Positions 1 through 11,900 of a stretch of DNA of 64,000 nt are shown here, one piece after another. A program made the position numbers and the translations under genes. The stretch is from NCBI GenBank assembly GCA_009746045.1, contig RPFO01000130.1, positions 395,808 through 459,807 of the forward strand, written 5' to 3'. How positions within the stretch are numbered: the first letter of the stretch is position 1; every line of letters starts with the position of its first letter. The DNA is from Mesostigma viride (taxonomy: Eukaryota > Streptophyta > Mesostigmatophyceae > Mesostigmatales > Mesostigmataceae). The notes under the pieces are model-generated. The model worked only from the letters and a program-made list of their open reading frames with translations, searched no databases and was not told the DNA's origin.

Positions 1-3000
1 CCTAGCAAGGTACTTAGCCTGAGCTTTTTGATACCCTGAGATCGCGTGGTCATGAGCAGTTTTCATTCTATCTAGTAAGGACTGTACACCTTCTACAGTA
101 TCTCGGGACACATCATCCTTGTCCCGTAGAGGACTAGCTAAGAGAGAGGTAGGGGTAAGGGGCTGTCTCCCAGTATCTAAGAAGAAGGGCGTATATCCAT
201 GCGCAGCTTGGGGACAATTGTTGAGGGAGAACTCTACCAAACATAAATAATCCTCCCAATCACTACCCGAGCCATTAACATAGTGCCTAAGCGCTTCTTC
301 TACTACTCTATTAAGACGCTCTACTAAATGAGAGGAGGAGGAGTGGTAGGCAGTACCGTAGGTAACCTTGGTACCGATGGCAGCGAAAAACTGCTGCCAA
401 AAATCTGAGGTAAATAATTTATCCTTATCACTAATAAACTGCCTACTCAATCCATGATATCTATATACATTATTGAGGTATAGGCGTGCGCAATCACGTG
501 CGGTGAGTTCTAAAGGACACGGCACAAGATGGCACATACGAGTAAAACGATCTATGAACACAAGGATTTGGGCATTGCCCCTATCATTCTTTCTAAAAGG
601 TCCTACAAAATCCATCATGATAGAATCCCAAGGCATGATAGGGTCAGGCAAGGTCCTAGGTTCTGCTATCTGTCCTACATTATTGGGTTTCATTTCCTGG
701 CAAGATTGACAAGTTCTAACATACTCATCCACATCCTTATAAAGGGAAGGCCAGTAATAAGAGCGGGCTACTAGGTCCCGTACCCGTTTACCACCCTGGT
801 GAGCAGCTAAGTCATGCAACTCAAAGAGCAAGGAGGAGCGACAGATAGGAGGGACATACAGGCGCCATTGAGGGGGAGAATCTGCTATCTGCACATATAA
901 AAACCCACCTACAAATTTACAAGGGTGCTTGCCTAATTGTTGGGGATGTGCAGCAATGGCAGCTAATGCTTCCGGCTCAGTGGCCGTAAATCTACTAATA
1001 AGGCGTTCAAGATCAGAGGTAGGCATCGCTACAGAAGTATCCAGAACAGGTTTAAAGAGATCTCCTACCGCCTTGCCGAAGAGAAGGGGAGGTCCTAGGG
1101 GGACTACGTTTTCATAAGACTTTCCTGACCTAGTCGCTATATGGCTAAGCGGTATAGAAATTTTATTTTTCCCCTCCCCCCCCACCGAGGCCACAGGAAG
1201 GGCCTCACACGGGAGAGAGAGTCCTACGTGAGAAAGGAGATCAGGCATGCGAACAGCTGTATGAAAGAGGTAGGCATAGGAATCATCATCAGGTAGTTCA
1301 CCATAAGGGGTTACACCCATAGTAGTAGGAACTAGAGTAATATTGAGAACATCAAGGTCCTCGAAGAAGGAATAGTCTGCACGACGAGAGAGTGCATCTG
1401 GTACTATGTTATCTACACCCTTGACATACTGAAGTTTAAAAGGGGAAAACTGTGCTAAAAATTCCATCCAGCGCGCTTGCCGAGGGGTAAGGTTGGGTTG
1501 GGAGAGAAGATGGGTAAGGGGACGATGATCCGTTTGGATAACTAACCTATAAGGATCTAGCTCACAGGGTTCATTCAGGCAGACATCAAATTGAGCACCT
1601 TTAAGGAAGTGCTGCCACGCGTGGCAACAATACACCACAGCTAAGAGTTCCTGCTGGTGGACGGGATAGTTACGCTCCGCAGGGAGCATTGTCCTAGAGA
1701 TATATTCAATTGGCTGTAAGCCCTGACCCTGATCCTGGAGAAGGACACCACCTATAGCTACTTTACTAGCATCTGTAGCCACAACAAAGGGTTTAGTAGT
1801 ATCCGGTAGGATGAGTACAGGAGGGGAAAGGAGTAGGGATTTTAGGCACTGAAAAGCAGACTGACACTCACTACTCCAAACAAAGGGGATATCCTTCTTT
1901 AATAAATGATTAATAGGGGCTGCTATAGTGGCGAAACGCGGGATAAAACGCCTATAGTAAGAAGCAATTCCTAGGAAACTACGTACACCTTTAACGTCGG
2001 TAGGAGTAGGCCATTCCTGAATTGACTTAGTTTTATCCGGGTCGGTAGCGACCCCGGCATCTGACAGAACGTGCCCTAAAAATGGGACACTCCTACCCGA
2101 ACGCACTTTAGCACGGCGCGCCCACAAAGAATTTTCAGCCATTATTTCTAATACTTTCTTTAAATCACGTAGGTGCGTTTCAAAATCAGGAGAGTAAATA
2201 AGAATATCATCTAAGTAAGCTTGAGCACAAGAACGGTCATGCTCAGATAAAGAAACAGAGGAGAAGGAGGGATCCTTTAGATCAGAGGACACCTGAGGAA
2301 GATGAGAATTTCCCATAACAGGTCTAAGCACTTCATTCATTAACATTTGAAAAGAGGCAGGCGAGTTACAGAGTCCCATAGCCGCTACTCTAAACTGGTA
2401 ATGACCAAAAGGGGTAGCAAAGGCGGTTTTATGGCAATCCTCAGGAGCTATCCGCAACTGCCAAAAACCATCCGCACAATCCAGTACTGTGAAACAAGTG
2501 GAACCTTTAACCTTATTAAATATATCGTCAATACGAGGTAGAGGGTATTTAGATTTCACAGTAATATCATTCAACTTCCTATAATCAGTAACTAGGCGAA
2601 ACTTGCCATTTGGCTTAGGAACTAACAGGACACCAGCTGAGTAGGGGGAGTTACTAGGCTCTATCAATCCTGCTTCTAATAATGACACTAAAATCTGTTT
2701 TAGTTCCTTTAACTCGGTAGGGCCCATTCTATACATCGGAGAGTGCGTAGGAACTGCACCGTCCTTGATAACTACACGGTGTAAAACAGAACGAGGAGGA
2801 GGATAAGAAGGAGTCTTTTCTTCAAATACTTTTGAGGAATCTATCACAGCCATGTATCTTACTATTTCATTTTCAGTAAATCCTACTCCTATTGTATCCA
2901 CTGTATTTACATCTATATCCACACTATTGTTAGTGATAGGTATCTGTTGTACTTCTAACTGAAGGAACATACATAATAGGTATCCATTTTGCTTTAATTC

Positions 3001-3654
3001 AGAACGTAATTCGTCATTTGACATTATTACTTCAGGTATAGGTCTTACAGGAGGATCAACAGGTGTAGGAGGAGTAATATCTACCAAGGATAAATTTTCC
3101 AATCTATAATGACGTTCAGGTACCCAGTAAGAGCTATCTGGAAACCAAATGACCATGGTATCATAATTAATAGTAATCTTATTATCCTGGTGCCAATCTA
3201 ATCCTAGTAATACATCAGCGGTAGTGATAGGGCCTATAGTGGCCGTCAGGTTGACAGTACGTCCTTGTATAACCATGGGAAGGGACACCGTACCCGGGGA
3301 ATGACTGGTGCGACCATCAGCATAATGAACAGTAACGGGTTTGGTGTGAGGGGTAGGGACTAGTCCTAAACGTCTAACTAGGGCCTCGCTCACAAAGGAG
3401 CTAGCCGCACCGCTATCTACCAACACAGAGACATTCAAGAGTTCATCAGCATGCAAGAAGGGGTCTACAACAGTGTGAGGGACGGTTAAACCACCATTCA
3501 AGAACATAAGAGGACGCACACGTAGTGGTAGGGAAGATTCAGCTCCTACAGAGGTTATAAAAACAGGCAGGCAAAAATTTTTATCTGGGGTACTATCTAA
3601 GGACCTGTCCAGGTTACCCCCGGCTGACAGGCCTACTGTTCCCCCTCCCCCCCC
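1..3654 (-). CDS. pol: Ty3/gypsy pol polyprotein (PR-RT-RNase H-INT), 3' end off window
   Basis: Minus-strand frame open from the gag overlap to base 1 (about 1,213 codons); I read the triplets of roughly the left half and found no stop, and sampled the rest. Domains in order: retropepsin with VDSGAASSFV near 3410; reverse transcriptase with AYLDDILIYS near 2200; RNase H (VATDASKVAIGGVL near 1780, TDHRPLTHLL near 1520); integrase zinc finger HHCC (about 830-700) and a DDE core with aspartates in MMDFVG (near 612) and SDKDKLF (near 438) and a glutamate in HLVERLNRV (near 320). This PR-RT-RH-INT order is that of Ty3/gypsy elements. It would process Gag-Pol, copy element RNA and integrate the cDNA. 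There is no own ATG; entry is probably by -1 frameshifting from gag. The integrase C-terminus and 3' LTR lie outside the window. Confidence 0.93.
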
Positions 3655-5360
3655 AAATCCATAGGAACTAACCCCGAAGAAGACCCTGGCGAAAAAGCCA
3701 CTGCTGGAGGGTCACGAGGGAGCGAAGAGGGTGCGGGAGCCTGATTATCATAGGGGAACCCTGGGGATCCTGTCTGCACAGCATTCAGCCTACTAGGGGT
3801 AGCTGAAGGGATGCGTCCTGAAGTAGGACGAATAGGAGCACGCTGAGGGGTACGAGGAGGGCGAGCGTCGGGATGAGGGGGAGCACCCGAAAGGAACTTG
3901 GGGCACTCACGTTTAAGATGACCTACTTCCTTACAATGATAGCATGTGATATGAGAGACATCAAGGGCTGAAAGGTCAGTAACACAGATATCTAATTCTT
4001 CTACATAGGAGTTCTCCTCCTCAGGGGTAAGGATAATATTATTAATACGGGAACGGGTAGGAAGAGAAGGGGTGGTGAAGAAATCTGCTACACGCAAGAG
4101 ATGCTGGCGCACATGCTTGAGGGGCAGATCAGTAAAACGGTAGGCAGAGAACTGGCGCTTGACTTCACGTAATAAGGGTCTACTGAGGCCTTGGAGGAAG
4201 CGAGCACGTACTTCTGCACCCGACAAATCCCTAATTCGTACCATCTGAGCATCAAACTCTTTCATATACTCCTTAAATGATTTGGTACCCTGCTGCAAGG
4301 TACCAAAGGCTAATCTATCCTGCCAATCTGAATCAGGAGGGACTAAATGGTTCTCTAAACGCTTAAACAATTCTGCTACAGAGTTAGGGTAGGCATGAGA
4401 GGCCAAAGACTCACACTGAATGAGGTTAGCAAGCTCAGGAGTAATACAGGTTGTGAGATAGTGAGGAACTAATACAGCATCAGAAAGACGCCATCTATTA
4501 TGATTCTGCCACGACTCCGTGTTCTGTGTAAGCAACATAATAAAGGTGAAAAACTGTTGAGGGGTAGACTTGACATCCAGCTTGGGAAGGTTAGCAAAGA
4601 GGGGAAGAGCAGGGGGCTTAGGGGGATTAGAAGAGTCAGTTTTTCCCATAGGGCCACTAGCTTCCACTGCTACATAAGCGGGATAGAAGGAAGGAAGAGG
4701 AAAAGTCTTGGGTAGGGGTCTAGACGGGGCCACCGTTTCAGGCTGGTGCCCATAAGAGAAGGGGACAGTATATTGCTCACGAAGAGAGGAATAGGCAAAA
4801 TGATCATAATTTCTGTCATCTAAGGGCATGGTACTGAAATCACTATTAACTTCTAAATCAGCCACACGGGTAGGGACCTGGGCTGCCTCATAGGCCGTCT
4901 CAGGGTAGGACCAGGAAGCAGGTGGGTAAAAGGGAACTGCACTAGGGCGCCCAGAAGGACCGACAGGGGCAGAGGCACGACCCGTGTTAAGAGCAGGCAT
5001 GGGAGGAACAGGGTGGGAAGGAGGCCTAAAAACATTGTTAGTTAGTGAGGACCTGCTGGAGGGTTGAGCCAAGGTTGCAGGAGGGGCAGGGGCCTGGTTC
5101 AGGGTAAGGGAAGGGTCATCACTAAATCTGACTTGCATACGTTGACGTTGTTCATAGGTAGGAGGGGTAAGTGAGGGACGACGGCGACCATCAGCAAGAG
5201 GAGAAGGAGGTGAGGCACGAAGATTACCTTGAGGAGTGAGATGGTGTACCGTTTCAAGTGAGTCCCGTCGGTTACCCCGATTGTTGTTATGGTTGTTATT
5301 ATTATTCATAGTAGGAGTATTGGTAGGTATAGGCGACAGATTATCACCCACTGGATCCAT
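3633..5360 (-). CDS. gag: Ty3/gypsy Gag with one CCHC zinc knuckle
   Basis: A 575-residue ORF directly upstream of pol. The N-terminal ~230 residues are Pro/Ser/Asn-rich and low complexity. Residues ~255-430 look like a retrotransposon capsid domain (SFKEYMKEFDAQMVRI, then RARFLQGLSRPLLREVKRQF). A zinc knuckle CYHCKEVGHLKREC sits near residue 475 (about 3900-3945), followed by a Pro-rich tail ending PMDLGGEGEQ. It would package element RNA into virus-like particles. The ATG at 5360 is the first in the frame. The ORF overlaps pol in the -1 frame at a G run. No frame breaks are visible, so the element may be recent. Confidence 0.9.
   Translation of the reverse strand: MDPVGDNLSPIPTNTPTMNNNNNHNNNRGNRRDSLETVHHLTPQGNLRASPPSPLADGRRRPSLTPPTYEQRQRMQVRFSDDPSLTLNQAPAPPATLAQPSSRSSLTNNVFRPPSHPVPPMPALNTGRASAPVGPSGRPSAVPFYPPASWSYPETAYEAAQVPTRVADLEVNSDFSTMPLDDRNYDHFAYSSLREQYTVPFSYGHQPETVAPSRPLPKTFPLPSFYPAYVAVEASGPMGKTDSSNPPKPPALPLFANLPKLDVKSTPQQFFTFIMLLTQNTESWQNHNRWRLSDAVLVPHYLTTCITPELANLIQCESLASHAYPNSVAELFKRLENHLVPPDSDWQDRLAFGTLQQGTKSFKEYMKEFDAQMVRIRDLSGAEVRARFLQGLSRPLLREVKRQFSAYRFTDLPLKHVRQHLLRVADFFTTPSLPTRSRINNIILTPEEENSYVEELDICVTDLSALDVSHITCYHCKEVGHLKRECPKFLSGAPPHPDARPPRTPQRAPIRPTSGRIPSATPSRLNAVQTGSPGFPYDNQAPAPSSLPRDPPAVAFSPGSSSGLVPMDLGGEGEQ
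3641..3656 (-). promoter_or_regulatory. Candidate -1 ribosomal frameshift site, gag to pol
   Basis: On the minus strand gag reads TTG GGG GGG GAG GGG GAA CAG TAG, ending at 3633. The eight-G run (3654-3647) supplies a G GGG GGG heptamer in the correct zero-frame register, and the pol frame lies exactly one base back (-1), overlapping the end of gag. This is the arrangement expected for programmed -1 frameshifting. A homopolymer sequencing error could create the same picture, so function is inferred. Confidence 0.6.
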
Positions 5361-5484
5361 TTTTGTTTAAGTAAATGATCAAAAATCTAACTGAAAGCAG
5401 CAAGGATAAAGGACAAGGCCTAATATAAGGCAAGGAAAGAAAAGGAAAAGATTTTAATGGTTTAAAAGAAAGGAACAATTTAAA

Positions 5485-5877
5485 TCAGTCCTTTTTAACA
5501 ACAGTAATGGATAGGGAACCGAATTCCAAGGTGAGAGGAGTATCTAAGCTAGATGAGGATGCAGCCCTATTAGGGGGAGACGAAGGAGGGGTAGCAAAAT
5601 CTAGAGCTTCTACAGGAGGGCGACCATGAGGAGTAGAACGTACGTGTAGGCCTAGATCTGATACGCTATGGTCTATAAGGAATTGTTGAGCTTCCTCGAA
5701 GGTAACAAATTTCTTATACCTAATTACATTATATGTACGGTTTTGCACTATCTTCCTAGCATCTGACCAAGAGAGGAAAATGGCTGACCATTGAGGGGTA
5801 ATAACTACGTAATACTTAGCTAAACTATTATCACTAGATGAATGGGAAGGCGCAGTAAAAACACGACGTTGACTCAT
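5485..5877 (-). CDS. Small ORF with RNase H1 N-terminal/viroplasmin-like domain
   Basis: A 130-residue ORF about 125 bp upstream of gag on the same strand. Residues ~20-70 read KYYVVITPQWSAIFLSWSDA, then RKIVQNRTYNVIRYKKFVTF and EEAQQFL. This matches the signature of the RNase H1 hybrid-binding/caulimovirus viroplasmin fold: a YYVV strand, a SW after the 'GI(Y/F)' strand, and K-F-x-T-x-EEA. The C-terminal half is Ser/Pro-rich and low complexity. In RNase H1 the domain binds RNA-DNA hybrid, so a role with element replication intermediates is plausible but inferred. There is no RNase H catalytic part in this ORF. It could also be an exon joined to gag. Confidence 0.6.
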   Translation of the reverse strand: MSQRRVFTAPSHSSSDNSLAKYYVVITPQWSAIFLSWSDARKIVQNRTYNVIRYKKFVTFEEAQQFLIDHSVSDLGLHVRSTPHGRPPVEALDFATPPSSPPNRAASSSSLDTPLTLEFGSLSITVVKKD

Positions 5878-6204
5878 GATAACTCACCTGGCGTGTCTTG
5901 TGATGTCAAGCTAGACGAGGTAGGGGTAGGCGACTTAGCTTGACGATCTGGATCACCGAAAGAAGAAGGAGGGCGGGAGTTTCCAGCTCTCGTCCTAAGT
6001 CAGCGGCCGGATATCCCAGCGCTCGTCCTAACACAGCGCCCCGTAACTCTGCGGGTGCGGCCGTCTAATAAAGCAGCAGCACAAGGAAAAAGGTGTAGGT
6101 ACTGCGACGCTAATCGTCTCCGAACAGTAATACTCCCCTATCTAAAGCAGGAAACAACCGTAAGCAGGAAAACAAGGCGAAGGACAGGCTAACTACGAAA
6201 GGAT

Positions 6205-6579
6205 TTATCCGCTGTGAGCAGGTCTAGCTTCTAGGTAAAGCGTGTCCCGAAACGGGCAGCACGACGCTCCTAGCTTGAAGGCGACCCGCCCATTACCTAT
6301 CAAGGAAGTGTCGACTTCTTGTTCCTGGACGCGGAAGGGGTCTTGAAAAGGTGTATGTGGCAAGGGATAGTCGTCTCGTTCACTACCTACTGAAGTTCCT
6401 CCGGAACCATTGTTACGCCGCGGATATCTACCTCCACCTCTACCTCTAATGGGCCTGATACTACCTAAACTGGTCAGGCCTCCTCTACTTAACCCTCTGG
6501 CGAAAGACGAACGTGACGGAGCTGATCTCAATGCATTAACGTAAGTGTTACTATAATACGCCATACAACCATTTATCAA
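6205..6579 (-). CDS. Uncharacterised RGG-rich ORF upstream of the Ty3 element's coding genes
   Basis: A 124-residue frame with Ser/Arg/Gly-rich sequence (SRGGLTSLGSIRPIRGRGGG) and no recognised domain. Same strand as gag/pol, about 330 bp upstream of the preceding small ORF. RGG tracts often bind RNA, but the ORF could be chance coding in a leader or LTR. No homologue recognised; low confidence that it is a gene. Confidence 0.2.
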   Translation of the reverse strand: MINGCMAYYSNTYVNALRSAPSRSSFARGLSRGGLTSLGSIRPIRGRGGGRYPRRNNGSGGTSVGSERDDYPLPHTPFQDPFRVQEQEVDTSLIGNGRVAFKLGASCCPFRDTLYLEARPAHSG

Positions 6580-8233
6580 AACCCGTTTACTCCAGGAATA
6601 GAGGAAGGAAACACAACTACACTGCCGTGACCCAAGCCTAAATGTGTCAATTCACTTAACACACGCCGAGTGCACACACAAGGGGTAGAACGCGCATAAA
6701 TGGTCACCAACGGTCCAACACGCTCGGGCCGACATGGCCCTCGCCTACAGGTGCACGCTGGTCCACTAAATCTACTGATGCACGCTGGTCCACTACATTC
6801 TACCACAGGATCAGGACCACTAGTAAAGTACGCGGCGCGGCGCCCAACGGCACCCAATGTACCACAGTACTGTTACGAGGACAATAATGTCCCGGTAGGA
6901 GCCTGAACGTAAACCTAGGGACAACCGAGGCAAAGGACCTAATTTACGTCCGTAACTACAACGAATTGTTACGCGACGTAACAGTCTAATCCGAAAATCT
7001 GGCCGCACATATTAATTTAGAATGCGTGCCTGTGACGGTAGAATTTAAGATTTGTGGGTTATATTGATGCAGGAAGAAGCGTTTAGTAATGGAAACCGTG
7101 AAAACATCCTAAGCGGCTTCGATTTGCGGCCATTTCCCGTCATTTCTGAAATGATATCGTTCAGGCCTGCGCGATCCGCGGTCAAGCCATCCATGGATGG
7201 CTGGCTGTCTCGCGCGCCTGGGTAGGAAATAAAGCCGGCCGTGGTACGTTCATTTGCCGCATGTCACCGCCCTGTCTGTTTGCGCTCTAAATGTTCCTGG
7301 CATGAAGCTTTGGCGCCGACTCCGGGTGTTCTTGCTATTATTTTGTTCGCCACTTGTTGCAGTTGCGCTATCTGTTTTCGCAGGTTTCAATGTTTTGCCT
7401 TATGCTGCGTATGCCATGCTTCTTAAAGCTAGCAAGCGTTGATCGGGCAGTTTTGCGGCTCTGCTTCACTTTCTTTTATGGAGTTTTTCATATATGGTAG
7501 ACATTGTATATTGCGTAGTCAAGGACCCTAGCTGCCTGGGAGCGGCATCAACGTTGCAAGGAGCTGGCGAGCTCATAAACGCTTGTCTTGGCTCTTCAGC
7601 ATGCTGGAAAACAAGGTGTGAAGTTGTAGGGAAGGTGAGCATGTGTTATATAGTTATCTCCTTCCAATATGTTTTGCTTCCATTACACATGGCTGGGGCT
7701 TCCTAGATGATAAGGATCAGGTGCTTATTATGACAATATTAAAGGATGGCCCTTTTATCCTTTAGCATCATGACTGGGTGTTAGCTATGAGGTGATTCCC
7801 GCAAGTGGTCATGCCTGCTTGCGTAATGATTTTGTCGGTGGATGTCTTCTTCAAGCATCTAGCATTTGCTTTACGTGCTTCTGCCCAATTTGCAGGGGGC
7901 AAGCTTAGGAATGTGCTTATGGTGTCCCTCATGCCACAGTGTACCAAGCATGCAGGGTGGCAGCTATAACATGATGTACTATGGGCAAACTAGGTCAGAA
8001 TGACCTGTAATTTGGTGGCAAGCTTTATGATACATTTTATTAATTAATTGCACCTGGTTTGCCCCAGTTAGTGGTTGGCTAGGGTGTAAAAGGGGTGTTG
8101 TTTGTGCTCATAACCCGGATTTTCTGTCATTTTTTTTTTGCATGTTTACACCCATCAACATGAGTAAACGTGCTCAGAATGAGCTCAAACTTTGTGAGAG
8201 TGAAATTCCCACCCTAGGCCTAGTATAAATGTC
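6580..8233. other. Non-coding stretch: probable leader/5' LTR zone of the Ty3 element
   Basis: No ORF with recognisable domains. The 5' LTR of the minus-strand Ty3 element should lie here, but its partner LTR is outside the window, so the limits cannot be fixed by self-comparison. The stretch becomes AT-richer after about 7450. Confidence 0.4.
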
Positions 8234-8368
8234 ATTCTATTAACCGTGGAACTCCAAGGTAACCAGACTCTTTATTAAAACAATAAGTAGAGCACATCGG
8301 GAAGTGGCCCTCAACTGGCCATCCTTACCCATGGGAACACTTTATGTCCAAAAAGGCTAGCCTTACCC
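8234..8368 (-). repeat. Split direct repeat B2 (outer)
   Basis: 135 bp, matching 8780-8914. It begins ATTCTATTAACCGTGG and ends at CCTTACCC. It is the 3' terminal repeat of the kangaroo-like element. Confidence 0.85.
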
Positions 8369-8401
8369 CCAAACAGGCAACACACAGGGAGGGCGGGTGG
8401 G

Positions 8402-8779
8402 AAAACAAAAGAGACCGCCATGAGCTAGGTGAGCAAGCTTTTTTCGTGTTTCAAGGCCAACGGCTCTCTACCAACGGCCAGATCCGGCAACGGCCTCTAA
8501 ACAGTTTTAGCCGTCAAGTTTTACTTCAGATATTGCTTGTTGCAAACCCGTCCGCAATCACAGATCTGCTAGGAGAACCTAGACGCAAAAATCCGTCGTC
8601 AAGGTACTCAGCACACCGTCAAGGTATGGGCCGCAACAATTAGGCCATATCATCCGTAATACTCGTACACTAGAAGCCTAATCAACCTTATTACGATCAC
8701 ATCCCCCAGCTCTATTTCACCTAGCATCAGCGGCTCCCCTTCCGTATCACTATAAAGAAACTATGTTCGGAGAACCCCG
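8402..8779 (-). repeat. Split direct repeat A2
   Basis: About 379 bp repeated near-identically at 30421-30800. It sits between the two B copies, as expected when A2-B1 forms the circle junction. The ORF-like reading here is not coding. Confidence 0.85.
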
Positions 8780-8914
8780 ATTCTATTAACCGTGGAACTC
8801 CAAGGTAACCAGACTCTTTATTAAAACAATAAGTAGAGCACATCGGGAAGTGGCCCTCAACTGGCCATCCTTACCCATGGGAACACTTTATGTCCAAAAA
8901 GGCTAGCCTTACCC
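8780..8914 (-). repeat. Split direct repeat B1 (inner)
   Basis: Second 135-bp B copy, ending about 75 bp from the stop of the recombinase ORF. Confidence 0.85.
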
Positions 8915-8990
8915 TTACATCCCTCCCTGGCGACCCAAGCCAGGGGCAAAACAAAAACCGGTGGACGCATAAGACAAGAATGAAGGGAAC

Positions 8991-11900
8991 TTAAGAGGAA
9001 GGCAGAGAAAAGACGCTCCGCCAAATGCGCGGGGGGCAGGCGGCGATAGCCCGAACCAGGGCGTCAGGAAGGGTGAGGGCCAAGCTCCGGTGCAATCCCA
9101 CATAGTGGGCGACAGTTTTGCTGCTGCGCCAGCGACCCCGATGCTGAATATCAGCCATGCTGCGCTGCCGCAAAAAATCATAGGTAGCCCCCCCATGCCG
9201 CAGCCCGTGAATGGTAAACACCGTGTCGACCCCCAAAGCTTGCGTGGCCTGATGCCAAACCCGGCTGAACTGGGCATAATCGTAAGGGTACACCCGCTCC
9301 CAGGCCGCCTTGCCACGCATACAAGCCCGCAAGAGGGTCTCAGTCATGACATCCTCGATCACCACAGACTGCACCTCCCCCTTAGCCGTCTTAGCTGACA
9401 TCAACAACAAGGCGCCCCGCTGCGAACCCCGCAACCGAACATCAGGCTGCAAGCGCACATGGCCGACCAACAGGTTGAGCGCCTCCGAGACCCGCAGGTA
9501 TTGTTGGAAAATAACGATGACCATCATAGCCGCACGAGGCTGCCGCTGGAGCACCACAGTACAAGCAAGCGCAAACGCAGCCTCCCATGGAATGGGGGGG
9601 GGGGCACGAGGGGGGGCCAACGTGCGCCAGCCAGCCAAAACACTTCGTGCCAAGGCCCAATCCCGCACCTCCCGGGGAAAGTACAAATTCAGGCCCATAA
9701 GCGCATTGACACACAACTGGCGGCTGTAACACCGTGAGTGCGCCCAAGCGACATACTCGCAATAGTATTCCTCTATCGTCAAGCCGCGCAACAAGCTGCC
9801 AGCCCGACCCCGCCGGCTCGCCCACCATGCGAAAAAGGACCTAAGGCCCCGATGGTAAACCATCAAAGTAGCCGGCTTCACCTTGCCCTCAAGAAGGGTC
9901 AAGTAGCTAGCGCCAAGCCGAGGCCCGGGATTGGGATGAACACCCTCGCGAGTCAAATCGCGGACCCACCCGGCCACCGAGGCAGCCATGGAAAGCCCCC
10001 GCGAAGGCCCATCCGCAGGCTGAAGCTCACTTGGCGTCCAGACCCATTGGGAGCGGCTGCCGGTGACCAACGTAAGAGCGCACAACCGGCGGCACTGCTT
10101 GTTTAACCGGTAAGAAGAGGAACGCCCTTTAGCCAAGCAGCCCAAAGCGGCAGTGGAGTCCACTAACCTCACCACCCGCTTACCCCATGTTCCGAGGTTC
10201 CGGGCCGAGCGCTCCACCCCCTTCACAGCGGCCCGCACTTCCTTCTCGTTGATGTGCATGGTCGAATCGCGCCAGCGACTCTTGATCCCTACGCGCCATC
10301 GCCCGTGGATGATGGCTCTTTCCGCGGCCTTGGTCAAGGGTCTAGGCCCGGCATACATGGCCTCACCTGGGGTGAGGAGGGTTGGGTAACCCCGCACCTC
10401 CCGGGCCCGAGCTAATTCCGTCACCTCAGCTGGGGCCATCTCAGCGTAGACAACCCCCTGCCCAAAACTAGACGCATCCGAGGCCACCACCACCGGAGCC
10501 AGGGCAGCCCCCCGGTCCACACGGAGCATGGGGGCCAACGCCATGGCACACTCGAGCTCATCGCGCACACCTTGCCACAAAGGTCGCGTTCGCTGGCCCC
10601 ACCCCTTGAGGTTGATGAACTTAAAACTCTGCTGCCATATGGACAAGCAAGTGCGGCTGAGCATCTGCAGCCACACCCACCGGCCCACGACGGCCGCCAG
10701 CGCCTCAGCGGTAGCGCGTTCCCTCTCGAGGAGTACACGAGTGTGCGCAACCACAAGGGTGAGCTGCTTAGCTGTCGGCTCCAACACCCCATCCCGCCGG
10801 TGAACAACACCCAGAGCTTCTAGCTCGTCCTCCCCCTCCGGGCTAGCCATGATCGTCTTGTCCTTGGAGGGCACAAGGTTGTTAGGCGCGTACCCGTCTT
10901 CAATAGCACTCGTGATTAAGCGATTCACCGCCTCGCACGTGCGCCCATTGCTGACCACCAGGTCATCAATAGTGATGGATACCATAGGGGCAGGGGGGTC
11001 CTCAAGGTCGATTTGCATCTCCCTCGTGCTCTCCTCCTTGTACTCGATGGCTAAGGCGGTTGGGTTACCCCATGCATTCCGAAGCACGGTCAGCTCCCCT
11101 ACACTTGTGAGGCGGTTCACCTGCCGTCTAGGATCCAAAGCGCCCGTGGCATAGAGGACCATCTCATGGATGGCTTCCCCTAGCGCTACAGCGTGGGAGT
11201 GCCCCATGGCCAGCACTTTCAGCACTGGCCACACCCTCCTCCGCCGCCCCGGCAGCCCGACATCGGTGGACCACACATCAGGTAGCCCTTGATAATCCCA
11301 CCACCACTCCGGCACTTGGATGGTATAGTAATACGAGACCAGATCGCTCTTGGCCGTGTAGCACCGACCCTTGATATAGACCTCCGAGTATATGCCCAGG
11401 TGGGGTAACACCGTCTTAGGGGGGTCCACCCACAGTGCGTTCCCCAACTTCTTATTCACAATGAGCCTTAACTCCCCCACTCCTTTGGCCACCCCAAAAC
11501 ATCCGTCTACCCACTTTGGCCGCGTCTCTCGGAACTCCACCATCCCCACGTCCGCTGCCCTCCCCATCAACTTGCCCCACTCCGCCATGGTGCACCCTCG
11601 GCTGGGGGCAGGTACATTCCAATACCTCGCACTGGCAGCCACCTCCGGCTTGATGCAGTTGGCCTCGCTGGCGTACACCTCTCGCCAACTAGGTCGTAGC
11701 GCCAGCAAATCCAGCAGCTTCGCCTTTCCTGCCACCTCGCGCTTCGGCAGACTCACCCGCTCCGCCACAAGTTGTTCATACTTGTTACATTTCCCATAGA
11801 TTAGATCACTTCCTTTTGCGGGGCCTGTCGCAACGCCGGCTACGCGGCGACTGTACCACTCACAGTGCTTCTTGACCCTTTTCAGGGCCTCCGCCGTTCC

